Assembly (NCBI RefSeq): GCF_000265245.1
Contig: NZ_AJKS02000004.1
Location: 161,449 to 225,448, forward strand
Direction: 5' to 3'
DNA from: Halomonas smyrnensis AAD6
GTDB lineage: Bacteria; Pseudomonadota; Gammaproteobacteria; Pseudomonadales; Halomonadaceae
Length of the DNA: 64,000 nucleotides
The position numbers and the translations under genes were made by a program. Within the stretch, counting starts at the first letter, position 1; every line of letters begins with the position of its first letter. Of this stretch, positions 1 through 8,896 are shown one piece after another. Under the pieces are notes generated by a model. The model was given only the letters and a program-made list of their open reading frames with translations. It ran no database searches and was not told where the DNA came from.

Positions 1-506
1 ACGCTGCTCGAGACATAGAAGCTGCCAGACGGCAGGCCGCGCAGCACGAAGTAGCCGTCGCCGTCGGTGCGGGTGGTGTGGGTGTAGGCCCGGGCCCGCG
101 GATCGGCGGGCTCCACCGCGCGTCCGGCCAGCGCCTGTTCGGCGGCCTCGGCGGAGTAGGTGGTGATCGGCGCTACCGAGACGGTCTCGCCGCGGCCGAC
201 CACGGTGCCCGAGGCGGTGTTCAGGGTCAGCCGGCCGCTGAGCGCGGCGCTGCCGGTCTTCTCCAGGGCGGCGTATTCGTCGGCGGGGAAGGACACCTGA
301 CGCGGCACGCGGCCCCGGGACGTCGTTGTCGTGCCGGGGGCCTCGCCGCCGATGTCGATCACCTCGGCGGGGCCGCGTCGCGTGGCGCCGTCGGGCGGCA
401 GCAGCTGGCAGCCGGTGAGGATCAGGCCCGTCAGGATGGGCAGACCGGCGGATCGCAGGGCGCGTGTCGCCACGCGGTTCATCGTACTGGTCGTCGCACT
501 CTTCAT
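1..506 (-). CDS. Putative lipoprotein, 3' part outside window (partial)
   Basis: An open frame read leftward from an ATG at 506 stays open to base 1, so the C-terminus is missing. A GGGAGA ribosome site lies just upstream of the ATG. The first 33 residues form a basic then hydrophobic leader ending in LILTGC, a lipobox with Cys at about residue 33, so an outer-membrane or periplasmic lipoprotein is likely. Further on, the sequence TDGDGYFVLRGLPSGSFYV resembles the carboxypeptidase-regulatory or SdrD-B-like beta domains found in surface proteins. I do not recognise a specific family, and the function is unknown. Confidence 0.6.
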   Translation of the reverse strand, partial: MKSATTSTMNRVATRALRSAGLPILTGLILTGCQLLPPDGATRRGPAEVIDIGGEAPGTTTTSRGRVPRQVSFPADEYAALEKTGSAALSGRLTLNTASGTVVGRGETVSVAPITTYSAEAAEQALAGRAVEPADPRARAYTHTTRTDGDGYFVLRGLPSGSFYVSSS

Positions 507-563
507 CGCACTCTCCCGTGAGGGTTGGCCCTGTGCGGGGAAGAGCTTAACGCATATGCACAA

Positions 564-593
564 CGAAAGGGCCACCGCCGATGGCGGTGGCCC
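564..593 (-). terminator. Rho-independent terminator of the phasin gene
   Basis: An 11-bp perfect stem (GGGCCACCGCC at 569-579 with its complement at 583-593) has a 3-nt loop. On the minus strand it is followed by a short T stretch. It lies 25 bases past the phasin stop. Confidence 0.75.
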
Positions 594-618
594 CGAGAGA
601 CTGCCTGGACCGCTGGGC

Positions 619-987
619 TTACTTGGCGGCCTTGGTCGCGGTCTCGGTGGCCTGCTTGACGTTCTCTTCGGTCAGCTTCTGGCTCTGCTGGACGAAGTCC
701 TGCTGCAGGGAGACGACCTTCTCGGCGTCGCCCTTCATGCGCTCGGTCAGGTCCTTGGCGACCTTCTGCTGGCCTTCCATGTAGCTGCGCAGGCCTTCGG
801 CATCCTTGACGTCGAGCAGGGCGCGAAGCTGGGCCATGCCGGTTTCGGTATAGGCGCGGCCGGCCTCGAGCTGGGCGTTGGTCAGCTTCTCGGCGTAGTC
901 CACGGACAGGCTGGCATAGGCACGGGCCGGGCCGAAGAACATGGATTCGAACTGTTCGGTGAACTGCTTGGTATCGAAGTTTTGCAT
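619..987 (-). CDS. phaP: Phasin (PHA granule-associated protein)
   Basis: This 122-residue protein begins MQNFDTKQFTEQFESMFFGPARA. It is almost entirely amphipathic helix, rich in Ala, Gln, Lys and Glu, with the phasin_2-like pattern of an aromatic N-terminus, a central YAEKLTNAQLEAGRAY stretch and a Gln/Lys/Ala tail ending in ATKAAK. Phasins coat polyhydroxyalkanoate granules in the cytoplasm and limit coalescence. The ATG at 987 follows an AGGAGGCGAAG ribosome site. It is monocistronic, with its own promoter (see 1056-1095) and terminator. The presence of a phasin implies PHA storage; no PHA synthase gene lies in this window. Confidence 0.85.
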   Translation of the reverse strand: MQNFDTKQFTEQFESMFFGPARAYASLSVDYAEKLTNAQLEAGRAYTETGMAQLRALLDVKDAEGLRSYMEGQQKVAKDLTERMKGDAEKVVSLQQDFVQQSQKLTEENVKQATETATKAAK

Positions 988-1055
988 CGTCTTCGCCTCC
1001 TGTGATGGCGCACGTTGCGAAGGCCTGGGCTGGATGCCGCCGCCTTCTCTCCTCT

Positions 1056-1095
1056 GTTGCAATGCACAATAGCAGCGCCTTTTGTGCAGTGCAAC
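1056..1095 (-). promoter_or_regulatory. Phasin promoter with paired TGCA-N-TGCA operator boxes
   Basis: On the minus strand TTGCAC (1094-1089), a 17-base spacer and TATTGT (1071-1066) form a good sigma-70 promoter. It is overlaid by two 14-base arms, GTTGCAATGCACAA (1056-1069) and TTGTGCAGTGCAAC (1082-1095), complementary except at one position, each holding TGCA-N-TGCA. One box covers the -35 element and the other overlaps and follows the -10. This layout suits a repressor such as PhaR, known to bind TGC-rich repeats at phasin promoters; the PhaR assignment is inference. Confidence 0.6.
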
Positions 1096-1186
1096 ATCCT
1101 CGATTCGGCTTTTCGCCCTGTCGGCGTCTTGCAAGCCGGCGGGTGCGCCACCATGGTGACAGGAGACCATCAGCCAGGAGGCGAAC

Positions 1187-2566
<1,380 letters not shown>

Positions 2567-2590
2567 GCCTCGGCGAGATGGCCGGGGGCG

Positions 2591-3667
2591 TCAGTCGTCC
2601 TGCTCGCGCTCCCGAGCCTCCTCGACGGTCTCCACCGCGTCGCGATGCTCGTCTGTGGTCGCCGTCGGATTCTCGTGCTCGTCGGCGCGGGCGGGGCGAT
2701 AGCACAGCGTGGTCAGGATCGGGAAATGGTCCGAGCCGAAAGACGGCAGGCGGCGCATGCGCCCGAGAGTGAAATGCTCGCTGGCGAAGACGTGATCCAG
2801 CGGCCAGCGCAGCAGCGCGTGCTGGGCATGGAAGGTGCTGAACATGCCTCGGCCGCGGCGCGGGTCGAGCATGCCGCTGACCCGGCAGAACAGCCGGGTG
2901 CTGCGCGACCAGGCCACGTCGTTGAGATCGCCCGCCACCACGGTGGGCACCGGGTCCTGATGGATGAGCTTGGCCACCAGCATCAGCTCGCCGTCCCGCC
3001 ACAGCGACTCCTCGCTCTCGCTGGGCGCCGGCGGTCGCGGGTGCAAGGCGTGGAAGCGGATATGATCGCCGCTCTCGAGCTCGATGCCGCAGTGGATCGA
3101 GGGGATGTCGTCCTGGATCAGCCACTTGACCTTCGGGTCGACCAGCGGCCTGCGGGAATAGAGGTGCATGCCGTAGAGGTTGTCCAGCGGCACGCGTACC
3201 GCATGCGGCCAGTCATCGCCTAGCCCCTCGTCGAGGCGCTCGCCCCACCAGGCGTCGGATTCGAGGGTCAGGATCAGGTCGGGGTCCTGCTCGCGGATGA
3301 TCGCGAGCAGGGCATCGCTGTCGCGGTTGGGGGTCAGCACGTTGGCGACCAGCAGCGTCAGGCAGCGATCCGGGCGGTCGTTCCGGGCGCGCTTCACCTG
3401 CACCGGCCACAGCGGTGTCCAGGGTAGGATGTAGCGCAGCTGGATGGCGAGCACGGTGACGCCCGTGGCGGCGATCCAGGGCGTCATGGCCGCATCGGCC
3501 AGCGGCGAGGCCAGCGCGCAGGCGGCGCCGGCGAGGCCGATCTGCAGGCGCGGGAACTCGCAGGCCCTCAGCCACCACCAGTGCCCGGGCACCCGGGCGA
3601 TCAGGCTGGCCAGCAGCACTAGAACGGCGATCCCGCCGAGCAGCCATCCGAGTATCCCATCGAGCAT
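2591..3667 (-). CDS. Membrane-anchored endonuclease/exonuclease/phosphatase-family protein
   Basis: The protein has 358 residues. The N-terminus carries about three hydrophobic segments (residues 5-25, 40-60, 62-82), the layout of membrane-bound EEP proteins. The remainder is an EEP (DNase I-like) fold: LLVANVLTPNRD near 105, DPDLILTLESD near 128 with the metal-binding Glu, VVAGDLNDVAWS near 240 with the catalytic Asp-x-Asn, and SDHFPILTTL near 310 with the terminal Asp-His. The fold hydrolyses phosphodiesters; the substrate (nucleic acid, phospholipid or phosphoinositide-like) cannot be told from sequence. The C-terminal 40 residues are an acidic, low-complexity tail. It is convergent with fumC and separate from the TRAP genes. 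Confidence 0.75.
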   Translation of the reverse strand: MLDGILGWLLGGIAVLVLLASLIARVPGHWWWLRACEFPRLQIGLAGAACALASPLADAAMTPWIAATGVTVLAIQLRYILPWTPLWPVQVKRARNDRPDRCLTLLVANVLTPNRDSDALLAIIREQDPDLILTLESDAWWGERLDEGLGDDWPHAVRVPLDNLYGMHLYSRRPLVDPKVKWLIQDDIPSIHCGIELESGDHIRFHALHPRPPAPSESEESLWRDGELMLVAKLIHQDPVPTVVAGDLNDVAWSRSTRLFCRVSGMLDPRRGRGMFSTFHAQHALLRWPLDHVFASEHFTLGRMRRLPSFGSDHFPILTTLCYRPARADEHENPTATTDEHRDAVETVEEAREREQDD

Positions 3668-3779
3668 CTCACTCTACCTCGCGTCGGTCCATGATAGGCG
3701 CCGTCCGTCACGCCCGTCGTTCGAGGGTAAGGGCTAAGGCGATCGATCGCGAGGGCAGTGAGAGGGAGTATCACGCATC

Positions 3780-3805
3780 CGGGCGATGCAGAGGCGTCGC
3801 CCGGA
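3780..3805 (-). terminator. Stem-loop downstream of the TRAP operon
   Basis: An 8-bp perfect GC-rich stem (CCGGGCGA at 3780-3787 with TCGCCCGG at 3798-3805) has a 10-base loop and lies 38 bases past the DctP stop. There is no T tract, so it may protect a 3' end rather than terminate transcription. Confidence 0.35.
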
Positions 3806-3842
3806 ATCTGCGGAGCTTTGTGTGATGGTCTTGGGCGCTGGC

Positions 3843-4913
3843 TCAGCGCAGGGCAGATTCGCGGTCTGTTTCAACCCGCTCTGCGGCTCGGTCTCGAGCA
3901 GCCTCGAGCTCGGTCAAGAATTCCTGACCCTGCTCGCCATACTGTTCCAGATACCAGTCCTTAATGGGCGCCGCATAGCTTCTGAATTGTTCCATCTCCT
4001 CCTCGGTCGGCGTGTAGAGCTCCCCCCCCGATTCTTGCCATGCCGCGTAGGCCTCGAGCTCCTTGCGCGGCTGCATGCCGAACTGCACCACGCCCATCAG
4101 CGCGGAGGCATCGGCTACGATGCGCTGCTGTTCAGGACTCAGGGATTCGAACTTCTGATTCCCCATCAACCACATGGAGGCCATATAGGCATGACCGTCC
4201 AAGGTGATGTACTGGAGGACTTCCTGGAAGTTCATGTTGGTGATGTCGGAGATCGAGTTTTTCGTGCCGTCAACCACGCCGGTCTGCAGCCCCGTGTATA
4301 CCTCCAGCCAGGGCAGGGGGGTCGGGGAGCCACCCATTTCGCGGACCAGGCGCTGCTGGATTTCCGATTCGATGGTGCGGAATCGCAGCCCTTCCACGTC
4401 GGCCGGTGAGCGAATCTCGTGTTCGGCATTGGCAAAGTTACGCCAGCCACCGGTCTGGGTCATGGTCATGAGTCGGATCCCGTTGCCGGTCGACTCGAGA
4501 ATCTCGCCGCGCAGGTAGTCGGTGAGCTGCGGATCCGACAGCATACCCATGGCGGTGCGGTCGTCCGGGAATGTGTAGGGGATATCCATGCCCTGGATCG
4601 GCGGATAGATACCGGCCACGCCACCTGCCGTCGCCGTGAAAAGGTCGACGATGCCGGCCTGCATGGCTTCGAAACATTCATTCGCTGAACCGCAAAGCTG
4701 TGGGCCGACGAAAATGTTGACGTTGACTTCTCCGTCGGTGCGGCTCTCGACGTAGTTCTCGAAGACCAGTGCGGCGTCGTATTCTTCGTCCTGCTCGTTG
4801 GCCAGCAGTACCAGATTCAGGTCTACCGCCTGTGCCATGGAGGCCGCGCCGAGGGTGGAGGCAAAGAGGACGGCGCTGGCGATGCGGGATGGCTTGAAGC
4901 TCGAGATTTTCAT
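3843..4913 (-). CDS. TRAP transporter substrate-binding protein (DctP family), probable sulfoquinovose or SQ-glycoside binder
   Basis: A 356-residue periplasmic solute receptor. The ATG at 4913 gives a clear Sec signal peptide (basic MKISSFKPSR, hydrophobic core, cleavage after SMAQA at about residue 26). DctP features include PADVEGLRFRTIESEI near 180, whose Arg usually clamps an acidic group of the ligand, and EVYTGLQTGVVDGTKNSISD near 220. The usual Asn/Pro after VVDG is altered, which fits a non-dicarboxylate ligand. It is the last gene of a dctQ-dctM-dctP order, 47 bases after dctM. The operon diverges from the sulfo-ED operon and shares its operator type, so the ligand is inferred to be SQ or an SQ glycoside. 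Sugar-acid or sialic-acid-like ligands cannot be excluded. Confidence 0.75.
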   Translation of the reverse strand: MKISSFKPSRIASAVLFASTLGAASMAQAVDLNLVLLANEQDEEYDAALVFENYVESRTDGEVNVNIFVGPQLCGSANECFEAMQAGIVDLFTATAGGVAGIYPPIQGMDIPYTFPDDRTAMGMLSDPQLTDYLRGEILESTGNGIRLMTMTQTGGWRNFANAEHEIRSPADVEGLRFRTIESEIQQRLVREMGGSPTPLPWLEVYTGLQTGVVDGTKNSISDITNMNFQEVLQYITLDGHAYMASMWLMGNQKFESLSPEQQRIVADASALMGVVQFGMQPRKELEAYAAWQESGGELYTPTEEEMEQFRSYAAPIKDWYLEQYGEQGQEFLTELEAARDRAAERVETDRESALR

Positions 4914-4959
4914 TGTTTTGACCTTTATTTTCACTTGATGAGTGGCGTTGACGAGGCGC

Positions 4960-6249
4960 TTATGCGACGTAACCGAAGGCGCGCGGCAGGGCGAGTACCA
5001 GGTCCGGCACATAAACCAAAGCGAAAAGAATGCCGATCTCTACCAGGAAAAGCGGCAGCATTTCCCAGGCAATCTTTTCAATTTTCTCGTTGCTGATACT
5101 GCCGACGACAAACAGCACCAGACCCATGGGTGGAGTGATAAGACCCATGATCAGCGTCACGCTCATGACGACGGCGAAGTGAATGGGATCGACGCCGACA
5201 CTGATCATGACCGGTGACAGGATCGGGCCAAGGATCAGGATGGCGGGTCCGGCATCCATGATGGTGCCGATACCCAGCAGGAAAATCACCACCAGGAAGA
5301 ACAGCAGGGCCGGGTCGTCGGTGATGCCCAGGATGAATCCGCTGACAAGCTGAGGGGTTCCCTTGAGGCTGACCAGCGAGGCGAAGGCTACCGCGGCACC
5401 GACCAGCAGCAGGACCACGGCCGAGCTAAGCGCTGCCTTGCCGAAGAGCCTCGGCAGATCACCCAACTTGAGGTCACGCGTGACGAACAGGCCAAGAATC
5501 AAGGCGTAGAAGGCGGCGATGGCGGCACCCTCCGTGGGGGTGAAGATACCGCCCACGATGCCACCAATCAGAATCACCGGCGTCAGCAGGGGCATGAAGG
5601 CGGCGACGAACGCTTTCCACTTCTCGTTCCAGCTGGCTTTGGGCAATGGCTCCGGGAATTCCTTGAAACGCGTCATCACGGAGATGGTGATCATGAGACC
5701 CACGCCAATCAGGATGCCCGGCACGATGCCGCCGGCAAACATCCCCGCGACGGACACGTTCATGATGAAGGCATAGAGGATGAAGATGCCGCTTGGCGGA
5801 ATGATGCTGGCAATCACGGCCGATGCCGCCGTCACTGCTGCCGAGAAGCGATTGGTGTAACCCGAGGACTTCATGGCCGGGATCATCACCGAGCCTAACG
5901 CCGAGGCGTCCGCGACCGCCGAGCCTGAACCGCCTGCGAGCATCAGCGAGGAAGAGACGGATACCTGCCCCAGTCCGGCACGACGATGGCCGATCAGGGT
6001 TTCGGCAAAACGCACGATCCTGGAGGTCACCCCACCTGCCGTCATCAGCTCGCCGGCCAGGATGAAGAAGGGCAGTGCCATTAGTGGGAAGCTGTCGATG
6101 CCCGCGAAAAGGCGTTGGAAGAGCAGATCCAGGAACATAACCTTGCCTTCCAGCAACAGGCTAATGCCCGGTGCTATCAGCATCAGGAAGACGATCGGCA
6201 TGCCGATGATGAGCAGACCCGCGAAGATCCAGAGATAGGCGAATGTCAT
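4960..6249 (-). CDS. TRAP transporter large permease (DctM family)
   Basis: This 429-residue, strongly hydrophobic inner-membrane protein has about 12 membrane segments, the normal size for DctM. The family motifs are visible: FPLMALPFFILAGELM near 55, GSGSAVADASALGSVMIPAM near 110 and the C-terminal MGLITPPMGLVLFVVGSISN near 365. It couples sodium (or proton) entry to movement of substrate delivered by the DctP receptor. The ATG at 6249 lies two bases after the dctQ stop, so the two are translationally coupled. A longer upstream frame is in phase but would overlap dctQ, so I reject it. Substrate inference comes from context (see DctP). Confidence 0.9.
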   Translation of the reverse strand: MTFAYLWIFAGLLIIGMPIVFLMLIAPGISLLLEGKVMFLDLLFQRLFAGIDSFPLMALPFFILAGELMTAGGVTSRIVRFAETLIGHRRAGLGQVSVSSSLMLAGGSGSAVADASALGSVMIPAMKSSGYTNRFSAAVTAASAVIASIIPPSGIFILYAFIMNVSVAGMFAGGIVPGILIGVGLMITISVMTRFKEFPEPLPKASWNEKWKAFVAAFMPLLTPVILIGGIVGGIFTPTEGAAIAAFYALILGLFVTRDLKLGDLPRLFGKAALSSAVVLLLVGAAVAFASLVSLKGTPQLVSGFILGITDDPALLFFLVVIFLLGIGTIMDAGPAILILGPILSPVMISVGVDPIHFAVVMSVTLIMGLITPPMGLVLFVVGSISNEKIEKIAWEMLPLFLVEIGILFALVYVPDLVLALPRAFGYVA

Positions 6250-6251
6250 GA

Positions 6252-6809
6252 TCAGGCCCCCGCCTGGTGGTGGTCGAGATCCTGATCGAGCGCTGCAAGC
6301 TTGGTTGCTGCCTTGGGTGAGATCAGGGACAGGGTCGCGCGCAGGAGCCGCTCCAGCGAACATAGCGCGGTGAGTGCGAAGCTGATCGGTAGCACGTAGT
6401 AGACCTGGGCCATGGGGATGCCCAGCGACAGGCTATGAGTGGTGGCGCCGCGCTCGATACGGTCGAACCCGAGCTGGATGCACCAGATCAGCGTGGCGAG
6501 AATGGCGGCCTCGATCAGTACCTGGAGTAGCAGCCAGGGGCGCGAGCCTCGAAAAAAATCGGTACATAGGTCGAGGCTGACGTTGAGGCCTTTCTTGTGG
6601 GCCGCTGGAAAAAACAGGAAAGCCATCCACACCATCATGTAGCGGGATAGTTCCTCGGTCCAACCGAAACTGTTTCCCAGGGCATATCGATAGATGACGT
6701 GCACGATCATCACAACCAGCATGGCGGCCAGCAGCAGCGTCGCCGTGTAACCGGCCCAGCGCGTCGTCTGTCGGTTGAGGCGATCGAGGAGGGATACGAG
6801 CGTTGGCAT
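6252..6809 (-). CDS. TRAP transporter small permease (DctQ family)
   Basis: A 185-residue protein with four predicted membrane helices (about residues 20-42, 52-70, 92-112 and 132-155), the DctQ architecture. SFGWTEELSRYMMVWMAFL near 50 matches the family's conserved WTEExxR..mvW..flg pattern. It is first in the dctQ-M-P operon, and its start is about 95 bases downstream of the operator at 6905-6920. DctQ is the small membrane partner that binds DctM and is needed for TRAP transport. The extension beyond residue 165 is charged and probably cytoplasmic. Confidence 0.88.
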   Translation of the reverse strand: MPTLVSLLDRLNRQTTRWAGYTATLLLAAMLVVMIVHVIYRYALGNSFGWTEELSRYMMVWMAFLFFPAAHKKGLNVSLDLCTDFFRGSRPWLLLQVLIEAAILATLIWCIQLGFDRIERGATTHSLSLGIPMAQVYYVLPISFALTALCSLERLLRATLSLISPKAATKLAALDQDLDHHQAGA

Positions 6810-6904
6810 GCTTTGTCTCCGGGAGCCGCTCTTGCCGGATGGAAGTTACGTCCAGCGGCGGTCGCGTGTTTATTGTCCGTGTTCGGATCGCCGCGGCATC
6901 CGTC

Positions 6905-6949
6905 TTCGCAGCGCTACGAAATAGTAGATTTGCCCCCTAGGAGTGTCAA
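6905..6949 (-). promoter_or_regulatory. TRAP operon promoter with LacI-type operator on the start site
   Basis: Reading the minus strand: TTGACA (6949-6944), 17-base spacer, TACTAT (6926-6921), then directly the 16-base palindrome TTCGTAGCGCTGCGAA (6920-6905; one mismatch from symmetry). A repressor bound here would sit on the transcription start. The whole gap 6810-7155 holds this promoter, the divergent one at 7066-7110 and an AT-rich stretch (about 6960-7030); no gene was seen in it. Confidence 0.8.
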
Positions 6950-7065
6950 GCCGACCAAAGGCGGAAAAATCGCCACAAATGTTCAACTAAAGTATTAATT
7001 TTTCAACATTTTATGAATTTTCAATACGTTGGCATTAGTGGCTTGCGTTGCCTAGTGGCGTTGAG

Positions 7066-7110
7066 TTGACAGCGACCCTGGGCTGGCACAATATTTCGTA
7101 GCGCTACGAT
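7066..7110 (+). promoter_or_regulatory. Sulfo-ED operon promoter with LacI-type operator on the start site
   Basis: TTGACA (7066-7071), 17-base spacer, CAATAT (7089-7094), then immediately the palindrome TTCGTAGCGCTACGAT (7095-7110). This is the same geometry as the divergent TRAP promoter. The operator centre is 190 bases from that of the other operator. The probable regulator is the LacI-family protein at 16610-17665. Confidence 0.8.
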
Positions 7111-7155
7111 TTTGATCGCCGTGCCGGCCATGGCGAATAACCGAGAGGCAAAAAG

Positions 7156-8886
7156 ATGAACAAGGACCGACGCACCATTGACCAATTGCGCAGCCAGCGC
7201 TGGTACAGCTCCCCGGACATGCGCGGTTTTGCACATCGGCAGCGTACGCAACAGATGGGGCTGCGTCGTGAGGAGTTCATGGACAAGCCGGTGGTTGGCA
7301 TCCTCAATACCTGGAGTGATCTGAGTCCTTGTCATGCCCATCTGCGGGATCGGGCGGAAGCCGTCAAGCGCGCGGTTTGGGCCGCTGGCGGCTTCCCGGT
7401 TGAGTTGCCCGCCATGTCGCTCGGCGAGGTAATGGTCAAGCCCACCACCATGCTGTATCGCAACTTCCTGGCGATGGAGGCCGAGGAGCTGCTGAGGTCG
7501 CACCCGATCGATGGCGTGGTCATGCTGGGGGGATGTGATAAGACCACCCCCGGGCTGCTGATGGGAGCCATCAGCATGGATATTCCGGCGATCTTCTGCC
7601 CGGCCGGGCCGATGCTCAATGGCAAGTGGAAGGGCAAGACCCTCGGGGCCGGCACCCACACACGCAAGTATTGGGATGAACTGCGCAGCGGTAATATCAC
7701 CCAGGACGAGTGGGTGGATCTCGAGTCGCGTATGACGCGTTCCAACGGGACCTGCAACACCATGGGCACGGCCTCTACCATGACCTCCATCGTCGATGCC
7801 ATGGGCCTGACCCTGCCTGGAGCTTCCAGCATCCCGGCGGCGGATTCCGGCCACACTCGTATGGCGTCCGAATGCGGCTCGCGCATCGTCGAGATGATCT
7901 GGCAGGACCTCAAGCCCTCCACGTTCCTGACGCGTGAGAGTTTTCTCAATGGTGCCCGCTGCTACATGGCCATGGGAGGGTCCACCAATGCCGCCGTCCA
8001 TCTGATCGCCCTTGCCCGCCGTGCCAATGTCGAGCTCTCGCTGGATGACTTGGATGCCGTGGCCCGGCAGATTCCAGTGCTCGCCAATATCTTTCCTTCG
8101 GGCGAGTATCTGATGGAGGATTTCTACTACGCGGGTGGTCTTCCTGCGCTGCTTCAGCGCCTGGGCAGCCATCTGTCGCTGGATGTCGGTGGCATCTCGG
8201 GCCGATCCCTCGGCGAGTGGGTCGCCAACGCGGAATGCTACAACGACGATGTCATTCGTCCCTTTGACAAGCCGGTTACCCCCGGGGCCGCACTGGCCGT
8301 GCTGCGCGGTAACCTGGCCCCGAGCGGTGCGGTCATCAAGGCCAGTGCCGCGAACCCCGATCTGGCCAGACACCGTGGTCGTGCCGTGGTCTTCGATAAC
8401 CATGCCGACCTGGTGGCACGCATCGATGACCCCGAGCTGGAGATCACGGCCGATTCCGTGCTGGTGCTGCGCAATGCCGGGCCCAAGGGGGCGCCGGGCA
8501 TGCCGGAATGGGGGGCGCTGCCTATTCCCAAGAAGCTCCTGGCCCAGGGCGTGCGAGACATGCTGCGGATTTCTGATGCGCGCATGAGCGGCACCCACTA
8601 TGGCACCTGTGTACTGCATGTGGCGCCTGAATCGGCCGTGGGTGGTCCCCTGGCCCTGGTTCACGATGGTGATGAAATCGAGCTGGATGTCGAGGCCCGC
8701 CGTCTCGAACTATGTGTCACGCCTGATGAGCTCGACGCCAGACGCGCGGCCTGGCGAGCCCGAAGTCCACGAATCGATCGCGGTTACACCGCGATCTTTC
8801 AGGAACATGTGACCCAGGCCGACCAGGGATGCGATTTCGACATCCTGCAGAGCGGTCAGCGACAAGACGAACCCGAAATCTTTTGA
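7156..8886 (+). CDS. IlvD/Edd-family sugar-acid dehydratase, probable 6-deoxy-6-sulfogluconate dehydratase
   Basis: This 576-residue protein is the length of pentonate and hexonate dehydratases of the IlvD/Edd family. Cluster-binding cysteines are at C59 (SDLSPCHAH), C127 (GGCDKTTP) and C200 (NGTCNTMG), the arrangement of [2Fe-2S] arabinonate/xylonate-type enzymes; K129 follows C127 as the expected metal-site lysine. In sulfo-ED metabolism the homologous step converts 6-deoxy-6-sulfogluconate (SG) to 2-keto-3,6-dideoxy-6-sulfogluconate (KDSG). It is the first gene of the plus-strand operon, directly behind the operator. The ATG at 7156 has a weak GAGAGGC site upstream. The family call is firm; the sulfonated substrate is inferred from the adjacent sulfoquinovosidase and pathway genes. 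Without them, arabinonate or gluconate would be the default guess. Confidence 0.8.
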   Translation: MNKDRRTIDQLRSQRWYSSPDMRGFAHRQRTQQMGLRREEFMDKPVVGILNTWSDLSPCHAHLRDRAEAVKRAVWAAGGFPVELPAMSLGEVMVKPTTMLYRNFLAMEAEELLRSHPIDGVVMLGGCDKTTPGLLMGAISMDIPAIFCPAGPMLNGKWKGKTLGAGTHTRKYWDELRSGNITQDEWVDLESRMTRSNGTCNTMGTASTMTSIVDAMGLTLPGASSIPAADSGHTRMASECGSRIVEMIWQDLKPSTFLTRESFLNGARCYMAMGGSTNAAVHLIALARRANVELSLDDLDAVARQIPVLANIFPSGEYLMEDFYYAGGLPALLQRLGSHLSLDVGGISGRSLGEWVANAECYNDDVIRPFDKPVTPGAALAVLRGNLAPSGAVIKASAANPDLARHRGRAVVFDNHADLVARIDDPELEITADSVLVLRNAGPKGAPGMPEWGALPIPKKLLAQGVRDMLRISDARMSGTHYGTCVLHVAPESAVGGPLALVHDGDEIELDVEARRLELCVTPDELDARRAAWRARSPRIDRGYTAIFQEHVTQADQGCDFDILQSGQRQDEPEIF

Positions 8887-8896
8887 GGTGGATGAC

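Noticed and set aside
3843-6809. Reading the TRAP system as a plain C4-dicarboxylate transporter
   Set aside because: Its promoter and operator match those of the SQ operon, and no C4-dicarboxylate gene or two-component regulator is adjacent. The label would be a default guess, though not disproved.
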